DNA of 64,000 nt. Source: Cryobacterium sp. SO1. Its GTDB lineage: Bacteria > Actinomycetota > Actinomycetes > Actinomycetales > Microbacteriaceae. Positions 53,678 through 63,679 of this stretch are shown one piece after another (position 1 is the first letter of the stretch; every line of letters begins with the position of its first letter). The notes under the pieces are model-generated. The model did not search any database. It was given only the letters and a program-made list of their open reading frames with translations, and was not told the DNA's origin. A program made the position numbers and the translations under genes. Location of the stretch: positions 2,232,001-2,296,000 of the forward strand of contig NZ_CP067394.1 in NCBI RefSeq assembly GCF_004210215.2, read 5' to 3'.

Positions 53678-54958
53678 TTACGCGGACTTGTTTTCGCGAC
53701 GGGCCTTGTGCAGCACGATGGTGGGAGCCGCGTTTTCGAGCACCGACTCCCGGGTGACGATGACCCGGGCGACATCCGTGGCGGACGGCACCTCGAACAT
53801 GATCGGTCCGAGCACCTCCTCCATGATGGCGCGCAACCCGCGGGCACCGGTCTTGCGGAGCACGGCGAGATCGGCGATGGCCTCGAGGGCCGGCTGCTCG
53901 AAGTCGAGCTCCACCCCGTCGAGTTCGAACATGCGCTGGTACTGGCGTACCAAGGCGTTCTTGGGCACGGTCAGGATCTGCATCAGCGCAACCTGGTCGA
54001 GCTGGGTTACCGTGGTCACGACTGGTAGGCGGCCGATGAACTCGGGGATCAGACCGAACTTGTGCAGGTCTTCCGGCAGGACCTCGCTGAACAGGTTGAT
54101 GTCGTCGCCCTTGCTGTGCAGCGGGGCGCCGAAGCCGATACCTTTCTTGCCGGCACGCTGGGAGATGATGTCGTCGAGTCCGGCGAACGCGCCGGCCACG
54201 ATGAAAAGCACGTTCGTGGTGTCGACCTGGATGAATTCCTGGTGCGGATGTTTGCGCCCGCCCTGCGGCGGCACCGACGCGACGGTTCCCTCGAGGATCT
54301 TGAGGAGAGCTTGCTGCACGCCCTCCCCCGACACGTCGCGGGTGATCGACGGGTTTTCGGCCTTGCGGGCGATCTTGTCGATCTCATCGATGTAGATGAT
54401 GCCGGTCTCGGCACGCTTCACGTCGTAATCGGCGGCCTGGATGAGTTTGAGGAGGATGTTCTCCACGTCCTCACCGACGTAGCCGGCCTCGGTCAGGGCC
54501 GTGGCATCCGCGACGGCGAACGGCACGTTCAGCCGCTTCGCGAGAGTCTGCGCGAGGTAGGTCTTGCCGCAGCCGGTGGGGCCGATCAGCAGGATGTTGG
54601 ACTTGGCGATCTCGACATCGTCGTGGATGGCGTCGGCCGCTGTGAGGGTGGCGCGGCTGCGCACGCGCTTGTAGTGGTTGTAGACGGCAACGGCGAGGGC
54701 GCGCTTGGCGGCTTCCTGCCCGATGACGTACTCCTCCAGGAATCCGAAGATCTCCCGGGGCTTGGGCAGTTCGAACTCGCTGCCGGCTTCTTCGGCTCCG
54801 GCCTCGGCCAGGCGTTCCTCGATGATTTCGTTGCAGAGCTCAACGCATTCATCGCAGATGTACACGCCGGGTCCGGCAATGAGCTGCTGCACCTGCTTTT
54901 GGCTCTTTCCGCAGAAAGAACACTTCAACAGGTCGGCGCTCTCGCCTATTCGGGCCAT
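53678..54958 (-). CDS. clpX: ATP-dependent Clp protease ATP-binding subunit ClpX
   Basis: 426 residues. The N-terminal zinc domain [10 protein letters not shown]...CDECVELC selects substrates; Walker A is [15 protein letters not shown], Walker [14 protein letters not shown], followed by sensor 2 ([12 protein letters not shown]). Start [12 protein letters not shown]. It unfolds proteins and feeds them to the ClpP pair encoded upstream. Confidence 0.97.
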   Translation of the reverse strand: MARIGESADLLKCSFCGKSQKQVQQLIAGPGVYICDECVELCNEIIEERLAEAGAEEAGSEFELPKPREIFGFLEEYVIGQEAAKRALAVAVYNHYKRVRSRATLTAADAIHDDVEIAKSNILLIGPTGCGKTYLAQTLAKRLNVPFAVADATALTEAGYVGEDVENILLKLIQAADYDVKRAETGIIYIDEIDKIARKAENPSITRDVSGEGVQQALLKILEGTVASVPPQGGRKHPHQEFIQVDTTNVLFIVAGAFAGLDDIISQRAGKKGIGFGAPLHSKGDDINLFSEVLPEDLHKFGLIPEFIGRLPVVTTVTQLDQVALMQILTVPKNALVRQYQRMFELDGVELDFEQPALEAIADLAVLRKTGARGLRAIMEEVLGPIMFEVPSATDVARVIVTRESVLENAAPTIVLHKARRENKSA

Positions 54959-55037
54959 CCGTGAGCCTCCTCCATCAGTGACGCTGAATTCGAGCCTAGC
55001 TTGTGCGTGTGACAGATTTGTGCACCCGCGGAACAAA

Positions 55038-55078
55038 GCGGAACGGCGCGCCGCCTCGACAGCGACGCGCCGTTCCGC
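55038..55078 (-). terminator. Hairpin between clpP2 and clpX
   Basis: GCGGAACGGCGCG and CGCGCCGTTCCGC form a 13-bp perfect stem in the clpP2-clpX gap, suggesting that clpX is transcribed at least partly on its own. Confidence 0.6.
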
Positions 55079-55116
55079 GAACAAGCTGGCCAGAGGGCCA
55101 ACTCGGTGGTGGAGTG

Positions 55117-55803
55117 CTACTTGACCAGCGTGGGTACGCTTTTGCGGCTGGTCAGGATCTGGTCGATCAGGCCGTACTCGAGGGCCTCGGGGGCGCCGAA
55201 GATCTTGTCGCGGTCGATGTCCTTGTGGATCTGCTCCTTGGTGCGGTTGGAGTGGCCGGCGAGGGTCTCTTCGAGCCATTCGCGCATCCGCTGGATCTCG
55301 GCTGCCTGGATCTCGATGTCGGACGCCTGGCCGCCACCCTGGCCACCGGCTGAGGGCTGGTGGATGAGGATGCGGGCGTTCGGCAGGGCGAGACGCTTGC
55401 CGGGGGTTCCACCGGCGAGCAGCACGGCAGCGGCGGAAGCCGCCTGGCCGAGGCAGACCGTCTGGATGTGCGGACGGATGTACTGCATGGTGTCGTAGAT
55501 CGCCGTCATCGCGGTGAAGGAACCACCGGGCGAGTTGATGTACATGACGATGTCGCGGTCCGGGTCCTGGCTCTCGAGTACGAGCAGCTGGGCCATCACG
55601 TCGTCGGCGGAGGCGTCGTCAACCTGTACGCCGAGGAAGATGATTCGGTCCTCGAACAGCTTGGCGTACGGGTCCTGGCGCTTGTAGCCGTAAGCCGTGC
55701 GCTCCTCGAACGTGGGGAGGATGTAGCGCGACTCCGGGGCCTGCGGTGCCATTCCACCGGGAGCCATACCGCCGGCCTGGTGGCCAAAGTTCGTGAATTC
55801 CAT
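55117..55803 (-). CDS. clpP2: ATP-dependent Clp protease proteolytic subunit 2
   Basis: 228 residues. Catalytic Ser in [13 protein letters not shown], His in [10 protein letters not shown], Asp in DIDRDKIFG. In Actinobacteria ClpP1 and ClpP2 form a mixed double ring. It starts 13 bp after clpP1. Confidence 0.96.
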   Translation of the reverse strand: MEFTNFGHQAGGMAPGGMAPQAPESRYILPTFEERTAYGYKRQDPYAKLFEDRIIFLGVQVDDASADDVMAQLLVLESQDPDRDIVMYINSPGGSFTAMTAIYDTMQYIRPHIQTVCLGQAASAAAVLLAGGTPGKRLALPNARILIHQPSAGGQGGGQASDIEIQAAEIQRMREWLEETLAGHSNRTKEQIHKDIDRDKIFGAPEALEYGLIDQILTSRKSVPTLVK

Positions 55804-55816
55804 TGTCGTACCCGTC

Positions 55817-56416
55817 CTACTTCTTGTTCACTGAGTCGTCGGTACCGCCGCCGCCGACCACTTCCGACGCGAATTCGCGCAGGTGGTCGACAAAACCGTA
55901 GGCCAGGGCCTCCTGGGCCGTGAACCAGTTGTCACGGTCGTTGTCGATGAGGATCTGCTCGACCGACTTTCCAGTCTGCTCGGCAGTGAGCTCGGCCATG
56001 CGCTTTTTCATGTCCAGGATGACCTTCGCCTGGGTCTGGATGTCGGCCGCGGTGCCGCCGAATCCGCCGGACGGCTGGTGCAGTAGCACGCGAGCGTTCG
56101 GGGTGATGTAGCGCTTGCCCTTGGTCCCGGAGGAGAGCAGGAACTGGCCCATCGAGGCCGCCAGACCGATTCCCACGGTGACGATGTCGTTGGGCACGAA
56201 CTTCATGGTGTCGTAGATCGCCATGCCGGCGGTGATCGAGCCACCGGGTGAGTTGATGTAGAGGAAGATGTCCCGCTGAGAGTCCTCCGCCGCCAGCAGC
56301 AGGATCTTGGCACAGATCTCGTTGGCGTTGTCGTCCCGTACCTCTGAGCCGAGCCAGATGATGCGGTCGGCCAGCAGTCTGTCAAAAACGCCGGGTGTAG
56401 GTGCCATTTCGGCCAT
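55817..56416 (-). CDS. clpP1: ATP-dependent Clp protease proteolytic subunit 1
   Basis: 199 residues. Catalytic Ser in [13 protein letters not shown], His in VLLHQPSGG, Asp in DNDRDNWFT. First of the clpP pair after tig. MAPTP at residue 4 is an alternative start. Confidence 0.96.
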   Translation of the reverse strand: MAEMAPTPGVFDRLLADRIIWLGSEVRDDNANEICAKILLLAAEDSQRDIFLYINSPGGSITAGMAIYDTMKFVPNDIVTVGIGLAASMGQFLLSSGTKGKRYITPNARVLLHQPSGGFGGTAADIQTQAKVILDMKKRMAELTAEQTGKSVEQILIDNDRDNWFTAQEALAYGFVDHLREFASEVVGGGGTDDSVNKK

Positions 56417-56522
56417 GTCGCGCTCCGTTTCGCTTGTCGCTTCAGAATGAATCTATAGGGTCCAACGCGCGCAAAAGGCTCTGTTCGCCCTCGGCAGATT
56501 CACCGGGGGCCGGCATACGCAG

Positions 56523-56556
56523 AACGGGCCGGATGTCCGTGGACATCCGACCCGTT
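56523..56556 (-). terminator. Terminator hairpin after tig
   Basis: AACGGG-C-CGGATGTCC pairs with GGACATCCG-A-CCCGTT, 40 bp after the tig stop and before clpP1. Confidence 0.65.
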
Positions 56557-56595
56557 CGCAGGCGCCCCGAGGAACGCCGGCCGGTGTGCGCGGTG

Positions 56596-57990
56596 CTACT
56601 TCTTTGCTGCGGCCTTCTTCTTCGGCTTGGCCTCAGCGGCCGGGGCCTCCTCGGCTGCTTCGGCGTCGGCTGCTGCCTCATCCGCCGTTGCCTCATCCGC
56701 TGCGGGCTCATCGTCGACGACGGCCGTGAACTCGGACAGGTCGACGGTGGCACCGTTGGAGTCGGTGACCAGCGCCTTGCCCAGGGCGATAGCGAGGGCC
56801 TTGTTCCGGGCGACCTCGGCGACCATGGACGGGATCTGGCCGTTGCCGGACAGCGCCTGAACGAATTCGCTCGGGTCCATGCCGTACTGCGACGCACCCT
56901 GGATCAGGTACTGGGTGAGCTCGTCCTGGCTGACCTTGACCTGCTCGGCCTCGGCAATGGTGTCGAGGAGGATCTGCTGGCGGAAGGTCTTCTCGCTGGC
57001 TTCGGTGACCTCGGCGCGGTGGGTCTCGTCTTCGAGCCGGTTCTCGCCCTCGAGGTGACGGTGCACCTCGTCGGCGATGATCGCCTCGGGGATGGGGACC
57101 TCGACGGAGGAGAGCAGCTGCTCGATGAGCAGCTCGCGGGCCTGGTTTCCCTGGCCGAACACCTTGGAGCGGCCGACCTGCACCTTCAGGCTCTCGGTGA
57201 GCTCGTCGATGGTGTCGAACTCGCTGGCGATCTGCGCGAAGTCGTCGTCGGCGGTGGGAAGCTCGCGCTCCTTGACGGCGATGACGGTCACGGTGATCTC
57301 GGCGGTCTCGCCCTCGTGGTCGCCACCGAGCAGCTTGGAGGCGAAGGTGGTGGTCTCACCGGCGGTGAGGGACTCGAGGGCCTCGTCGATGCCCTCGATG
57401 AGGTCGCCGGAGCCGACCTCGTAGGAGATGCCGCTGGCGTTGTCGACCTCGACACCGTTGACGGATGCGACGAGGTCGATCTGGGCGAAGTCGCCGCTGG
57501 TGGCGGGACGGTCGACCGTGATCAGGGTTCCGAACCGGCTGCGCAGGGTGTTGAGTTCCTCGGTGACCTCGTCGTCGGAGATCTCCACGGCGTCAACGGT
57601 GAGCTTGAGGCCCTCGTAGGCGGGCAGGTCGATCTCGGGGCGCACGTCGACCTCGATGGCCAGAAGCAGGTCTCCAGAGAAGTCCTTGTCGCTGGGCCAT
57701 TCGACGATGTCGGCTTCCGGGCGGCCCAGCGGGCGCAGCTTGTGTTCGTCGACGGCCTTGCGGTAGAAACCGTCGAGGCTCTCGTTGACGGCGTGCTCCA
57801 GCACCGCGGACTTGCCGACGCGCTGGTCGATGATGGGCGGCGGGACCTTGCCCTTGCGGAAGCCGGGGATGTTGATGTCCTCGGCAATGTGCCCGTAGGC
57901 GTGGGTGATGCTGGGCTTCAGCTCTTCCGGGGTCACCGAGATGGTGACCTTGGCGCGCGTGGGGCTCAGCTTTTCTACCGTGGACTTCAC
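56596..57990 (-). CDS. tig: Trigger factor
   Basis: A 464-residue ribosome-bound chaperone and prolyl isomerase. The ribosome-docking loop is GFRKGKVPP near residue 44; the FKBP-type domain lies at about 160-240 ([15 protein letters not shown]); the C-terminal chaperone domain ends in an Ala/Glu/Lys-rich tail. Upstream of clpP1P2-clpX, as usual. Confidence 0.97.
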   Translation of the reverse strand: MKSTVEKLSPTRAKVTISVTPEELKPSITHAYGHIAEDINIPGFRKGKVPPPIIDQRVGKSAVLEHAVNESLDGFYRKAVDEHKLRPLGRPEADIVEWPSDKDFSGDLLLAIEVDVRPEIDLPAYEGLKLTVDAVEISDDEVTEELNTLRSRFGTLITVDRPATSGDFAQIDLVASVNGVEVDNASGISYEVGSGDLIEGIDEALESLTAGETTTFASKLLGGDHEGETAEITVTVIAVKERELPTADDDFAQIASEFDTIDELTESLKVQVGRSKVFGQGNQARELLIEQLLSSVEVPIPEAIIADEVHRHLEGENRLEDETHRAEVTEASEKTFRQQILLDTIAEAEQVKVSQDELTQYLIQGASQYGMDPSEFVQALSGNGQIPSMVAEVARNKALAIALGKALVTDSNGATVDLSEFTAVVDDEPAADEATADEAAADAEAAEEAPAAEAKPKKKAAAKK

Positions 57991-58047
57991 GTTTAAATCT
58001 CCTGTGTTCGACAGATTATGTTCGACAGATGTGCAGGGGGGTGATGG

Positions 58048-58121
58048 TCGGGGCGACAGGATTCGAACCTGCGACCTCTCGGTCCCAAACCGAGCGCTCT
58101 ACCAAGCTGAGCTACGCCCCG
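58048..58121 (-). tRNA. tRNA-Pro (anticodon TGG)
   Basis: 74 nt cloverleaf with CGGGGCG/CGCCCCG acceptor stem, anticodon loop TTTGGGA and T-loop GTTCGAATC. Reads CCN proline codons. Two copies of TGTTCGACAGAT (58005-58016, 58019-58030) lie between it and tig. Confidence 0.97.
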
Positions 58122-58337
58122 GATGTCATCTCACCCGTTGGGGCCACCAGCTCGGCGCGCAGACTCACGCGACAGGCGGATTGACCTCCGTCAGTCTAGT
58201 GCACGAGCTGCAGCCCGGGGCATCCTTGAGGGTATTCCGGGCGCGTTCTGGTGCATCTGCCCCGCACTCGGCGGCGTCGGGGAAAACCTTCCGCGAAACC
58301 TGTACTACGATATTCGAGTGCCAACACGTCGGCACAT

Positions 58338-58411
58338 GGGGATGTAGCTCAATGGTAGAGCCTCAGTTTTCCAAACTGATGGCGCGGGTTCGATTCCCGT
58401 CATCCCCTCCA
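58338..58411 (+). tRNA. tRNA-Gly (anticodon TCC), CCA encoded
   Basis: GGGGATG/CATCCCC acceptor stem, anticodon loop TTTCCAA, T-loop GTTCGATTC; the 3' CCA is in the DNA (58409-58411). Confidence 0.96.
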
Positions 58412-58423
58412 TATTGTGCATCT

Positions 58424-58483
58424 GTGCCCCGTTCGGACAATTGGTCCCGGTGCGCCGGGCGCCTTTGTCCGCACGGGGAACAG
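58424..58483. repeat. 60-bp near-palindromic dispersed repeat, copy 2
   Basis: Shares CGGACAATTGGTCCCGGTGC-type core with 53532-53591. It lies directly after tRNA-Gly. Confidence 0.8.
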
Positions 58484-58511
58484 TTGCCGGGTCTGTAACG
58501 GCCCGGCCGGT

Positions 58512-59465
58512 TCAGCCGAAGTCATAGCTGACGCCGGTCAGGCGCTCGCTCTCGGCCCAGAGCCGGAGCGCGTCACCGGTATTCCTGGCGCGCTTGGAGC
58601 GTGTCACCGGCACCGGATGCCCGTGCTGCTGCCCGAACCCCTCCGGCCCCACGAACGAGTTGCCGTCCAGACCAGGCACGGTACTGGCGTAGAGGGTGGG
58701 CAACGCGCCCCACCCGGCCGGCTGGGCCAACTCGCGGATGAGGGCCACCGTCAACCGGGCTCGCCTGGTGGTGGCCTTCGCGCCGCGCATGGTCGGGCCG
58801 GCGGTCTGGAGGTTGGTCAACGCGAAACCCGGATGCGCCGCCATCGCCCGCAGCGACACCTTCGCCGCCGCCGCCCGGCGCTGCAGCTCACTGGTGAACA
58901 GCAGGTTGGCCAGCTTGCTCTGCCCGTACGCCGGCCACGGTCGGTAGCGTTTGGCTCCCATCAAGTCGTCGAAGTTCATGGTGCCGATCCGGTGCACGGT
59001 GGACGAGAGCGTGACCACGCGCGCATCCGGGGCGGCCAGAAGCAGCGGCAGCAACCGGCCGGTGAGTGCGAAGTGGCCCAGGTGGTTGGTGCCGAACTGC
59101 ATCTCAAAACCGTCGGCCGTCTGCCGCTGGGGCAGGTTCATCACGCCGGCGTTGTTCACGAGCAGGTCGAGGCGACCGGTCGCGGCGGTGACCTCGTCGG
59201 TGAAGGCGGCGATCGAGGCCAGGCTGGCAAGGTCGAGCACCCGCACCGTGAGGTCCGCGTCCGGCAGGCCATCCCGCATCCGTTCCACTGCCGCCGCTCC
59301 CCTGGAGGCGTCCCGCACCGCCAGGGTCACGGATGCCCCGTGCGCGGCCAATTGAGTCGCGGTCACGAAACCCAGCCCTGAGTTGGCCCCGGTCACCACG
59401 GCAGTGGTGCCGGTGAGGTCCGGGATCTTCTCTTCGGTCCAGCCGAGCCCGAGTTTCGGTTCCAC
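58512..59465 (-). CDS. Short-chain dehydrogenase/reductase (retinol-dehydrogenase-like)
   Basis: 317 residues. NAD(P)-binding [12 protein letters not shown] near residue 22, NNAG in [10 protein letters not shown], catalytic [11 protein letters not shown] (YxxxK). The branch resembles RDH11-like oxidoreductases. Ends 3 bp from ldh on the same strand, probably co-transcribed with it. Substrate unknown. Confidence 0.9.
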   Translation of the reverse strand: MEPKLGLGWTEEKIPDLTGTTAVVTGANSGLGFVTATQLAAHGASVTLAVRDASRGAAAVERMRDGLPDADLTVRVLDLASLASIAAFTDEVTAATGRLDLLVNNAGVMNLPQRQTADGFEMQFGTNHLGHFALTGRLLPLLLAAPDARVVTLSSTVHRIGTMNFDDLMGAKRYRPWPAYGQSKLANLLFTSELQRRAAAAKVSLRAMAAHPGFALTNLQTAGPTMRGAKATTRRARLTVALIRELAQPAGWGALPTLYASTVPGLDGNSFVGPEGFGQQHGHPVPVTRSKRARNTGDALRLWAESERLTGVSYDFG

Positions 59466-59468
59466 GCT

Positions 59469-60470
59469 TCAGGCCAGGCCGAGGGTGTCGAGCGAGGCGC
59501 GCAGGGTCGCGGCGGAGTGTTCGAAGAGGGCCTGTTCCTTGGCCGAGAACGGCACGTCGATGACGCGGGCGATGCCGCCGGCATCGATGACGCTAGGCAC
59601 CGACAGGGCCACCCCGCTCACGCCGCGGTAGTCGGTGAGTACCGAACTGACCGGCAGGATGGCGCCCTCATCGCGCAGTACCGCCTCCACGATCCGGGCC
59701 CCGGACAGGCCGATGGCGTAGTTGGTGGCGCCCTTACCCTCGATCACCTTGTAGGCGGCGTTCTTGACCTCGTCGGCGATGGACTCGAACTCGGCCTCGG
59801 AGAACGGCACCGACCCGGGCGAGGCCGTGACGCCGGAGCGGGCGACCCCGGGCTCGCTGCGCGCGAGCATCCAGTCGGCCAGCGAGATCGGGCCGATCCG
59901 CGCCTGCGACCAGAGCGGGAACTCGGAGTCGCCGTGTTCGCCGACGATCAGGGCGTGCACATTACTGATCGCCACCCCGACCCGTTCGGAGAGCATCCAA
60001 CGCAGCCGGGAGGAGTCCAGCACAGTGCCGGAGCCGAACACCCGCGCCGGCGGCAGGCCGCTGAACTGCTGGGCGGCGACGGCGAGCACGTCGACGGGGT
60101 TGGTGACCAGCACGAAGATGGCGTCCGGGGCCCGCTCGACGAGCTTGGGCATCAGGTCGCGGAGGATCTCCACGTTCACGCCGGCCATCTCGAGGCGGGA
60201 CTGGCCGGGGTGCTGCCGGGCTCCGGCGGTGATCACGACGACGTTGGCGCCGCTCACGACGTCGAGATCGTCGCCGCCGGTGACCCTGGAGGCTCCGGTG
60301 AACTGGGTTCCGTGGGCGAGGTCGAGCACCTCGGCGGCAACCTTGGCGGAATTGATGTCGTACAGGGCCACCTCACGCGCGGATTCCCGGATCAGGGCCG
60401 CGTAGGCCAGGGAGGTTCCGACGGCGCCGGCGCCGACGATGGCCAATTTGGAGTTCTCAATCACGCTCAT
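59469..60470 (-). CDS. ldh: L-lactate dehydrogenase
   Basis: About 333 residues from MSVIENSKLAIVGAGAVGTSLAY. The NAD fold is N-terminal; the active-site His lies in LIVGEHGDSEFPLWS, and the substrate Arg in SRLEMAGVN. It interconverts pyruvate and L-lactate with NADH. An upstream start at 60488 is possible. Confidence 0.94.
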   Translation of the reverse strand: MSVIENSKLAIVGAGAVGTSLAYAALIRESAREVALYDINSAKVAAEVLDLAHGTQFTGASRVTGGDDLDVVSGANVVVITAGARQHPGQSRLEMAGVNVEILRDLMPKLVERAPDAIFVLVTNPVDVLAVAAQQFSGLPPARVFGSGTVLDSSRLRWMLSERVGVAISNVHALIVGEHGDSEFPLWSQARIGPISLADWMLARSEPGVARSGVTASPGSVPFSEAEFESIADEVKNAAYKVIEGKGATNYAIGLSGARIVEAVLRDEGAILPVSSVLTDYRGVSGVALSVPSVIDAGGIARVIDVPFSAKEQALFEHSAATLRASLDTLGLA

Positions 60471-60542
60471 GGTCCCAGTGTCCTCCATCGAGCCCGCACC
60501 CCGGCACTGTTCGGCGTGGCGGATGCGGGCCACTATGGCTGC

Positions 60543-61256
60543 ATGTCCGACGAGGAGCCGACGTCGACACCGCCGGGACCCGAGGTTCCACCCGCGGTGC
60601 GCGCCCAGTTGCTCGCCACCGAGCACTGGAGCCTGCTGGCCTCCCGCAGCAGCACCCAGGGCGAGGTGCTCACCCGCATCAGCATGTTCCTTTACCTGGT
60701 CTCGGCCGGGCTGGTGAGCCTGGCCCTGGCCGGCCAGGCGACCGATTTCGACGAAGGATTCCCCGGTTTCGCGCTCACGGTGCTGAGCATCATCCTGCTG
60801 GTGGGCATCCTCACCCAGCTGCGGGTGACCAACGTGAGCATGGAGGACCTGGCCTACGTGCTGGCAATGAACCGGTTGAGAGCGGCGTACGTCGACCTGG
60901 ACCCGGGTGTGGCGCCCTACCTGATGGCGTCCCGTTTCGACGACATGCGTGGCGCCCAGACCACCTACTACTTCCTGGGCGTCCGGCCGCGGAACCTCAG
61001 CCAGATCCTCGGCAGCAGCATGGTGTTCATCATCGCGGTCAACGCCACCTTGCTCGGCTTGTTACTGGCCGGCATCACCCTCGGGCTGGGCCTGCCGCTG
61101 GTGATCAGCGTTGCAGCCTCCGTCGTCGGCAGCCTGTGCTTCCTGGTCGGCTCGGTCGTGGTGGGCGGCAGCCGGTATCTGGGTTTCTGGCGCCGCTACA
61201 CGCCACTGTTCCCCTCTCCCCCGGCCGACAATCCGGCCGCGGCGCCGCCCGGATGA
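60543..61256 (+). CDS. Four-helix membrane protein of unknown function
   Basis: 237 residues. A soluble start (LATEHWSLLASRSSTQGEVLTRISMFL) runs into helices at about 50-65 and 80-98; a polar central segment is followed by helices near 160-180 and 188-210. It resembles actinobacterial proteins annotated only as hypothetical membrane proteins. Divergent from ldh. Confidence 0.75.
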   Translation: MSDEEPTSTPPGPEVPPAVRAQLLATEHWSLLASRSSTQGEVLTRISMFLYLVSAGLVSLALAGQATDFDEGFPGFALTVLSIILLVGILTQLRVTNVSMEDLAYVLAMNRLRAAYVDLDPGVAPYLMASRFDDMRGAQTTYYFLGVRPRNLSQILGSSMVFIIAVNATLLGLLLAGITLGLGLPLVISVAASVVGSLCFLVGSVVVGGSRYLGFWRRYTPLFPSPPADNPAAAPPG

Positions 61257-61270
61257 GCCGCAGCGGGCGG

Positions 61271-61969
61271 CTAGCCCTGCAGGAAGGCCAGCACCGCGAG
61301 CACCCGGCGGTGGTCCGACCCGGTATCGTCCAGGCCGAGCTTGACGAAGATCGAGGTGACGTTCTTCTCGACCGCGCCCACCCCGATGACCAGCCGTTCG
61401 GCGATGCCCACGTTGGTGCGCCCCTCCGCCATCAGCCCGAGCACGTCGCGCTCCCGCGGGGTGAGCGCCGCGAGCGGGTTGGTGCGCCGGGCCAGCAGTT
61501 CCCGCACCACCTGGGGGTCGAGCACCGTGCCGCCGGCGCTGACCCTGGCGACGGCGTCCTGCAGCTCGTCGAGGGAGGCCACCCGATCCTTGAGCAAGTA
61601 ACCCAGTCCGCCCTCGCCGGACGCGAGCAACTCCTGCACGTAGGTGCCCTCGACGTACTGGCTGAGCAGCAGGATGCCGATGCCCGGCAGCCGGCGGCGC
61701 AGCTCGATGGCGGCGCGCACACCCTCGTCGCGGAAGGTGGGGGGCATCCGCACGTCGAGCACGGCGAGGTCGGGCCGGAGGAGCTCCACCTCGGCGAGCA
61801 GTGTGTGCGCGTCGCCGTAGGCGGCGACGGTCTCGAAGCCCGCCTCGGCGAACAGTCGCACCAGGCCCTCACGCAGCAGCACCGAGTCCTCCGCAAGCAC
61901 CAGTCGCAGGGGGAGGTTCGGGTTGGGGCGCTCGAGTGTGCTCACCCGTTCAGGATAGGTCCCGATCAC
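61271..61969 (-). CDS. NarL/LuxR-family response regulator
   Basis: 232 residues. The receiver domain has LVLAEDSVLL (acidic pocket), phospho-acceptor Asp in LAVLDVRMPP and Lys in YLLKDRVAS; the C-terminal helix-turn-helix is LTPRERDVLGLMAEGRTNVGIAERL. Its GTG start overlaps the kinase stop (GTGA), confirming a two-component pair. Confidence 0.94.
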   Translation of the reverse strand: MIGTYPERVSTLERPNPNLPLRLVLAEDSVLLREGLVRLFAEAGFETVAAYGDAHTLLAEVELLRPDLAVLDVRMPPTFRDEGVRAAIELRRRLPGIGILLLSQYVEGTYVQELLASGEGGLGYLLKDRVASLDELQDAVARVSAGGTVLDPQVVRELLARRTNPLAALTPRERDVLGLMAEGRTNVGIAERLVIGVGAVEKNVTSIFVKLGLDDTGSDHRRVLAVLAFLQG

Positions 61970-63585
61970 ACCGGGGCCACCGAGCTGCCTGCCACAGAAC
62001 TGCCCAGGACGGTCACGACCGGGATGTGGGCGCCGATGGCCGTCGGGCCGCCCGCCGGGCTCAGCACCGACAGGATGCCGCGGAGGCCCCTGAGGCGCTC
62101 GTCGAGGCCGGCCAGGCCGTGGCCGTCTCGCAGCACGGCGCCGCCGTGGCCGTTGTCGATCACCCAGAGGTCGAGCCAGGTGGAGTCGTCCTCCGGCACC
62201 CGGCGGAGTTCCAGGTGCAGCCGGATGCCGGTGGCGCCGGCGTGCTTGGCCACGTTGGTGAGCAGTTCGGCGGCGATGAAATAGGCGCTGCGCTCGATCT
62301 CTGAGGGCAGCCGGAGGTCGCGGTCCACCTGCAGTTCACGCTGCACGGGCACGGTGCTTCTGGCCGCGAGTGACTCGAGGGCCGCGATGAGGCCTCGGTC
62401 CTGCAGGATCGGCGGCACCAGCCCACGGGACAGCGCCCGCAGCTCCTCGAGGGTGTCACGGGCCTGCTCGCGGGCTTCACCGAGCAGCCGGCGGGCGGCA
62501 TCCGGGTCGTCATCGAGCCGGCGTTCGGCGCTGGCGAGGTCCATCTGCAGGCGCACCAGGCGCTGCTGCGGGCCGTCGTGGATGTCGCGTTCGAGCCGGC
62601 GCAAGGACTGGTCCTCAGCCGACACCGCGGCACCGCGGGAGGCGCTGAGGTCGGCGACCTCGCGCTGCAAGGCCTCGGACGACCACGCACCCAGCATCAC
62701 CACGGCGATGCCCTGGTGCATCATGACCAGCGCCCGGGTGAGGAACGGGAGGGTGAGCAGGAAGGCGAGGCCGAGTGCGGCGTTCACGACGTTCTCGGCG
62801 ACCAGATTCTGGGTGCTGCCCGGACCGTAGGCACCGGTCCACAGCCCGAAGAGCCCTACGGAGCCGCTGTCAGCCGGCAGAGTCCAGCTCCACAGCCAGT
62901 AGGTGAGCCCGCCGAGCGCGCCGGACACCCAGACGATGGTAAGCGACCAGGACACGAGGCCGACGATGAAATTCACGACCATCCCGTGGAGCAGGTAGAG
63001 CCAGTAGTGCCCGGACACCAGCGGGCCGAGGATGGCGCGCAGCGGCGTGGCCGGCTCGCCCCGCGGAGTCCATTGCGGCGCGGTGATGCGGGGCCGGCCC
63101 GCCCAATTCAGTCGGGTGAGCTCGACGACCCCGAAGCCGCGCGCGGCGTACAGGGCGGCCACCACGATGAACAGGCCCACGAACAGGGCGACCAGGCTCA
63201 GGCCGGTGGAGAACAGGGTCACGAGGACCGAGAAGGCGACGACGATAACGGGCAGGGTCGGCAGCAGGAAGCCCAGTTCCCGCGGTGTTCTCGACCAGAG
63301 GCCGAGGTACCCGCGCCCTGCGCCCGACAGGCTGTCAGATCCGTCCCCGGGCGCTCTGCCGGTGGGGCTGCCGGAGGTCAGGCCTGACGGCGCACTGTTC
63401 GGCTGCCCCGTCGGAGTGCCGGTCGGAGCGGTGGATGGTTCGCTGGCGGGCTGCACGAAGCCCAGCGTGGCAGAGTTCAGGCGTTCGGTGTTGCCATTGG
63501 AGGTGCTGTCGGTCATGCTGTCGGGGGTGTCACCGGGGCCGGGACCGGCTGGGCTGTGGGCGGAGTTAGGGGTGTTGTTCGTCAT
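61966..63585 (-). CDS. NarL-type sensor histidine kinase
   Basis: 539 residues. A disordered Ser/Thr/Pro/Gly-rich N-terminus (1-100), then about six membrane helices with no large extracellular sensor, HisKA_3 with LERDIHDGPQQRLVRLQ (phospho-His) and a HATPase domain (ELLTNVAKHAGAT, WVIDNGHGGA, GHGLAGLDERLRGL). It probably senses an envelope condition. ATG 63585 chosen over an upstream start. Confidence 0.93.
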   Translation of the reverse strand: MTNNTPNSAHSPAGPGPGDTPDSMTDSTSNGNTERLNSATLGFVQPASEPSTAPTGTPTGQPNSAPSGLTSGSPTGRAPGDGSDSLSGAGRGYLGLWSRTPRELGFLLPTLPVIVVAFSVLVTLFSTGLSLVALFVGLFIVVAALYAARGFGVVELTRLNWAGRPRITAPQWTPRGEPATPLRAILGPLVSGHYWLYLLHGMVVNFIVGLVSWSLTIVWVSGALGGLTYWLWSWTLPADSGSVGLFGLWTGAYGPGSTQNLVAENVVNAALGLAFLLTLPFLTRALVMMHQGIAVVMLGAWSSEALQREVADLSASRGAAVSAEDQSLRRLERDIHDGPQQRLVRLQMDLASAERRLDDDPDAARRLLGEAREQARDTLEELRALSRGLVPPILQDRGLIAALESLAARSTVPVQRELQVDRDLRLPSEIERSAYFIAAELLTNVAKHAGATGIRLHLELRRVPEDDSTWLDLWVIDNGHGGAVLRDGHGLAGLDERLRGLRGILSVLSPAGGPTAIGAHIPVVTVLGSSVAGSSVAPV

Positions 63586-63679
63586 GGTTCCAGCGTGCCC
63601 GGCGACGCAGACGGCGCCCATCCCCCTAGCCGCCGGATCGGGTTGGGGGTTATCCCCCGCAGGCGCGTCACACGCACGT

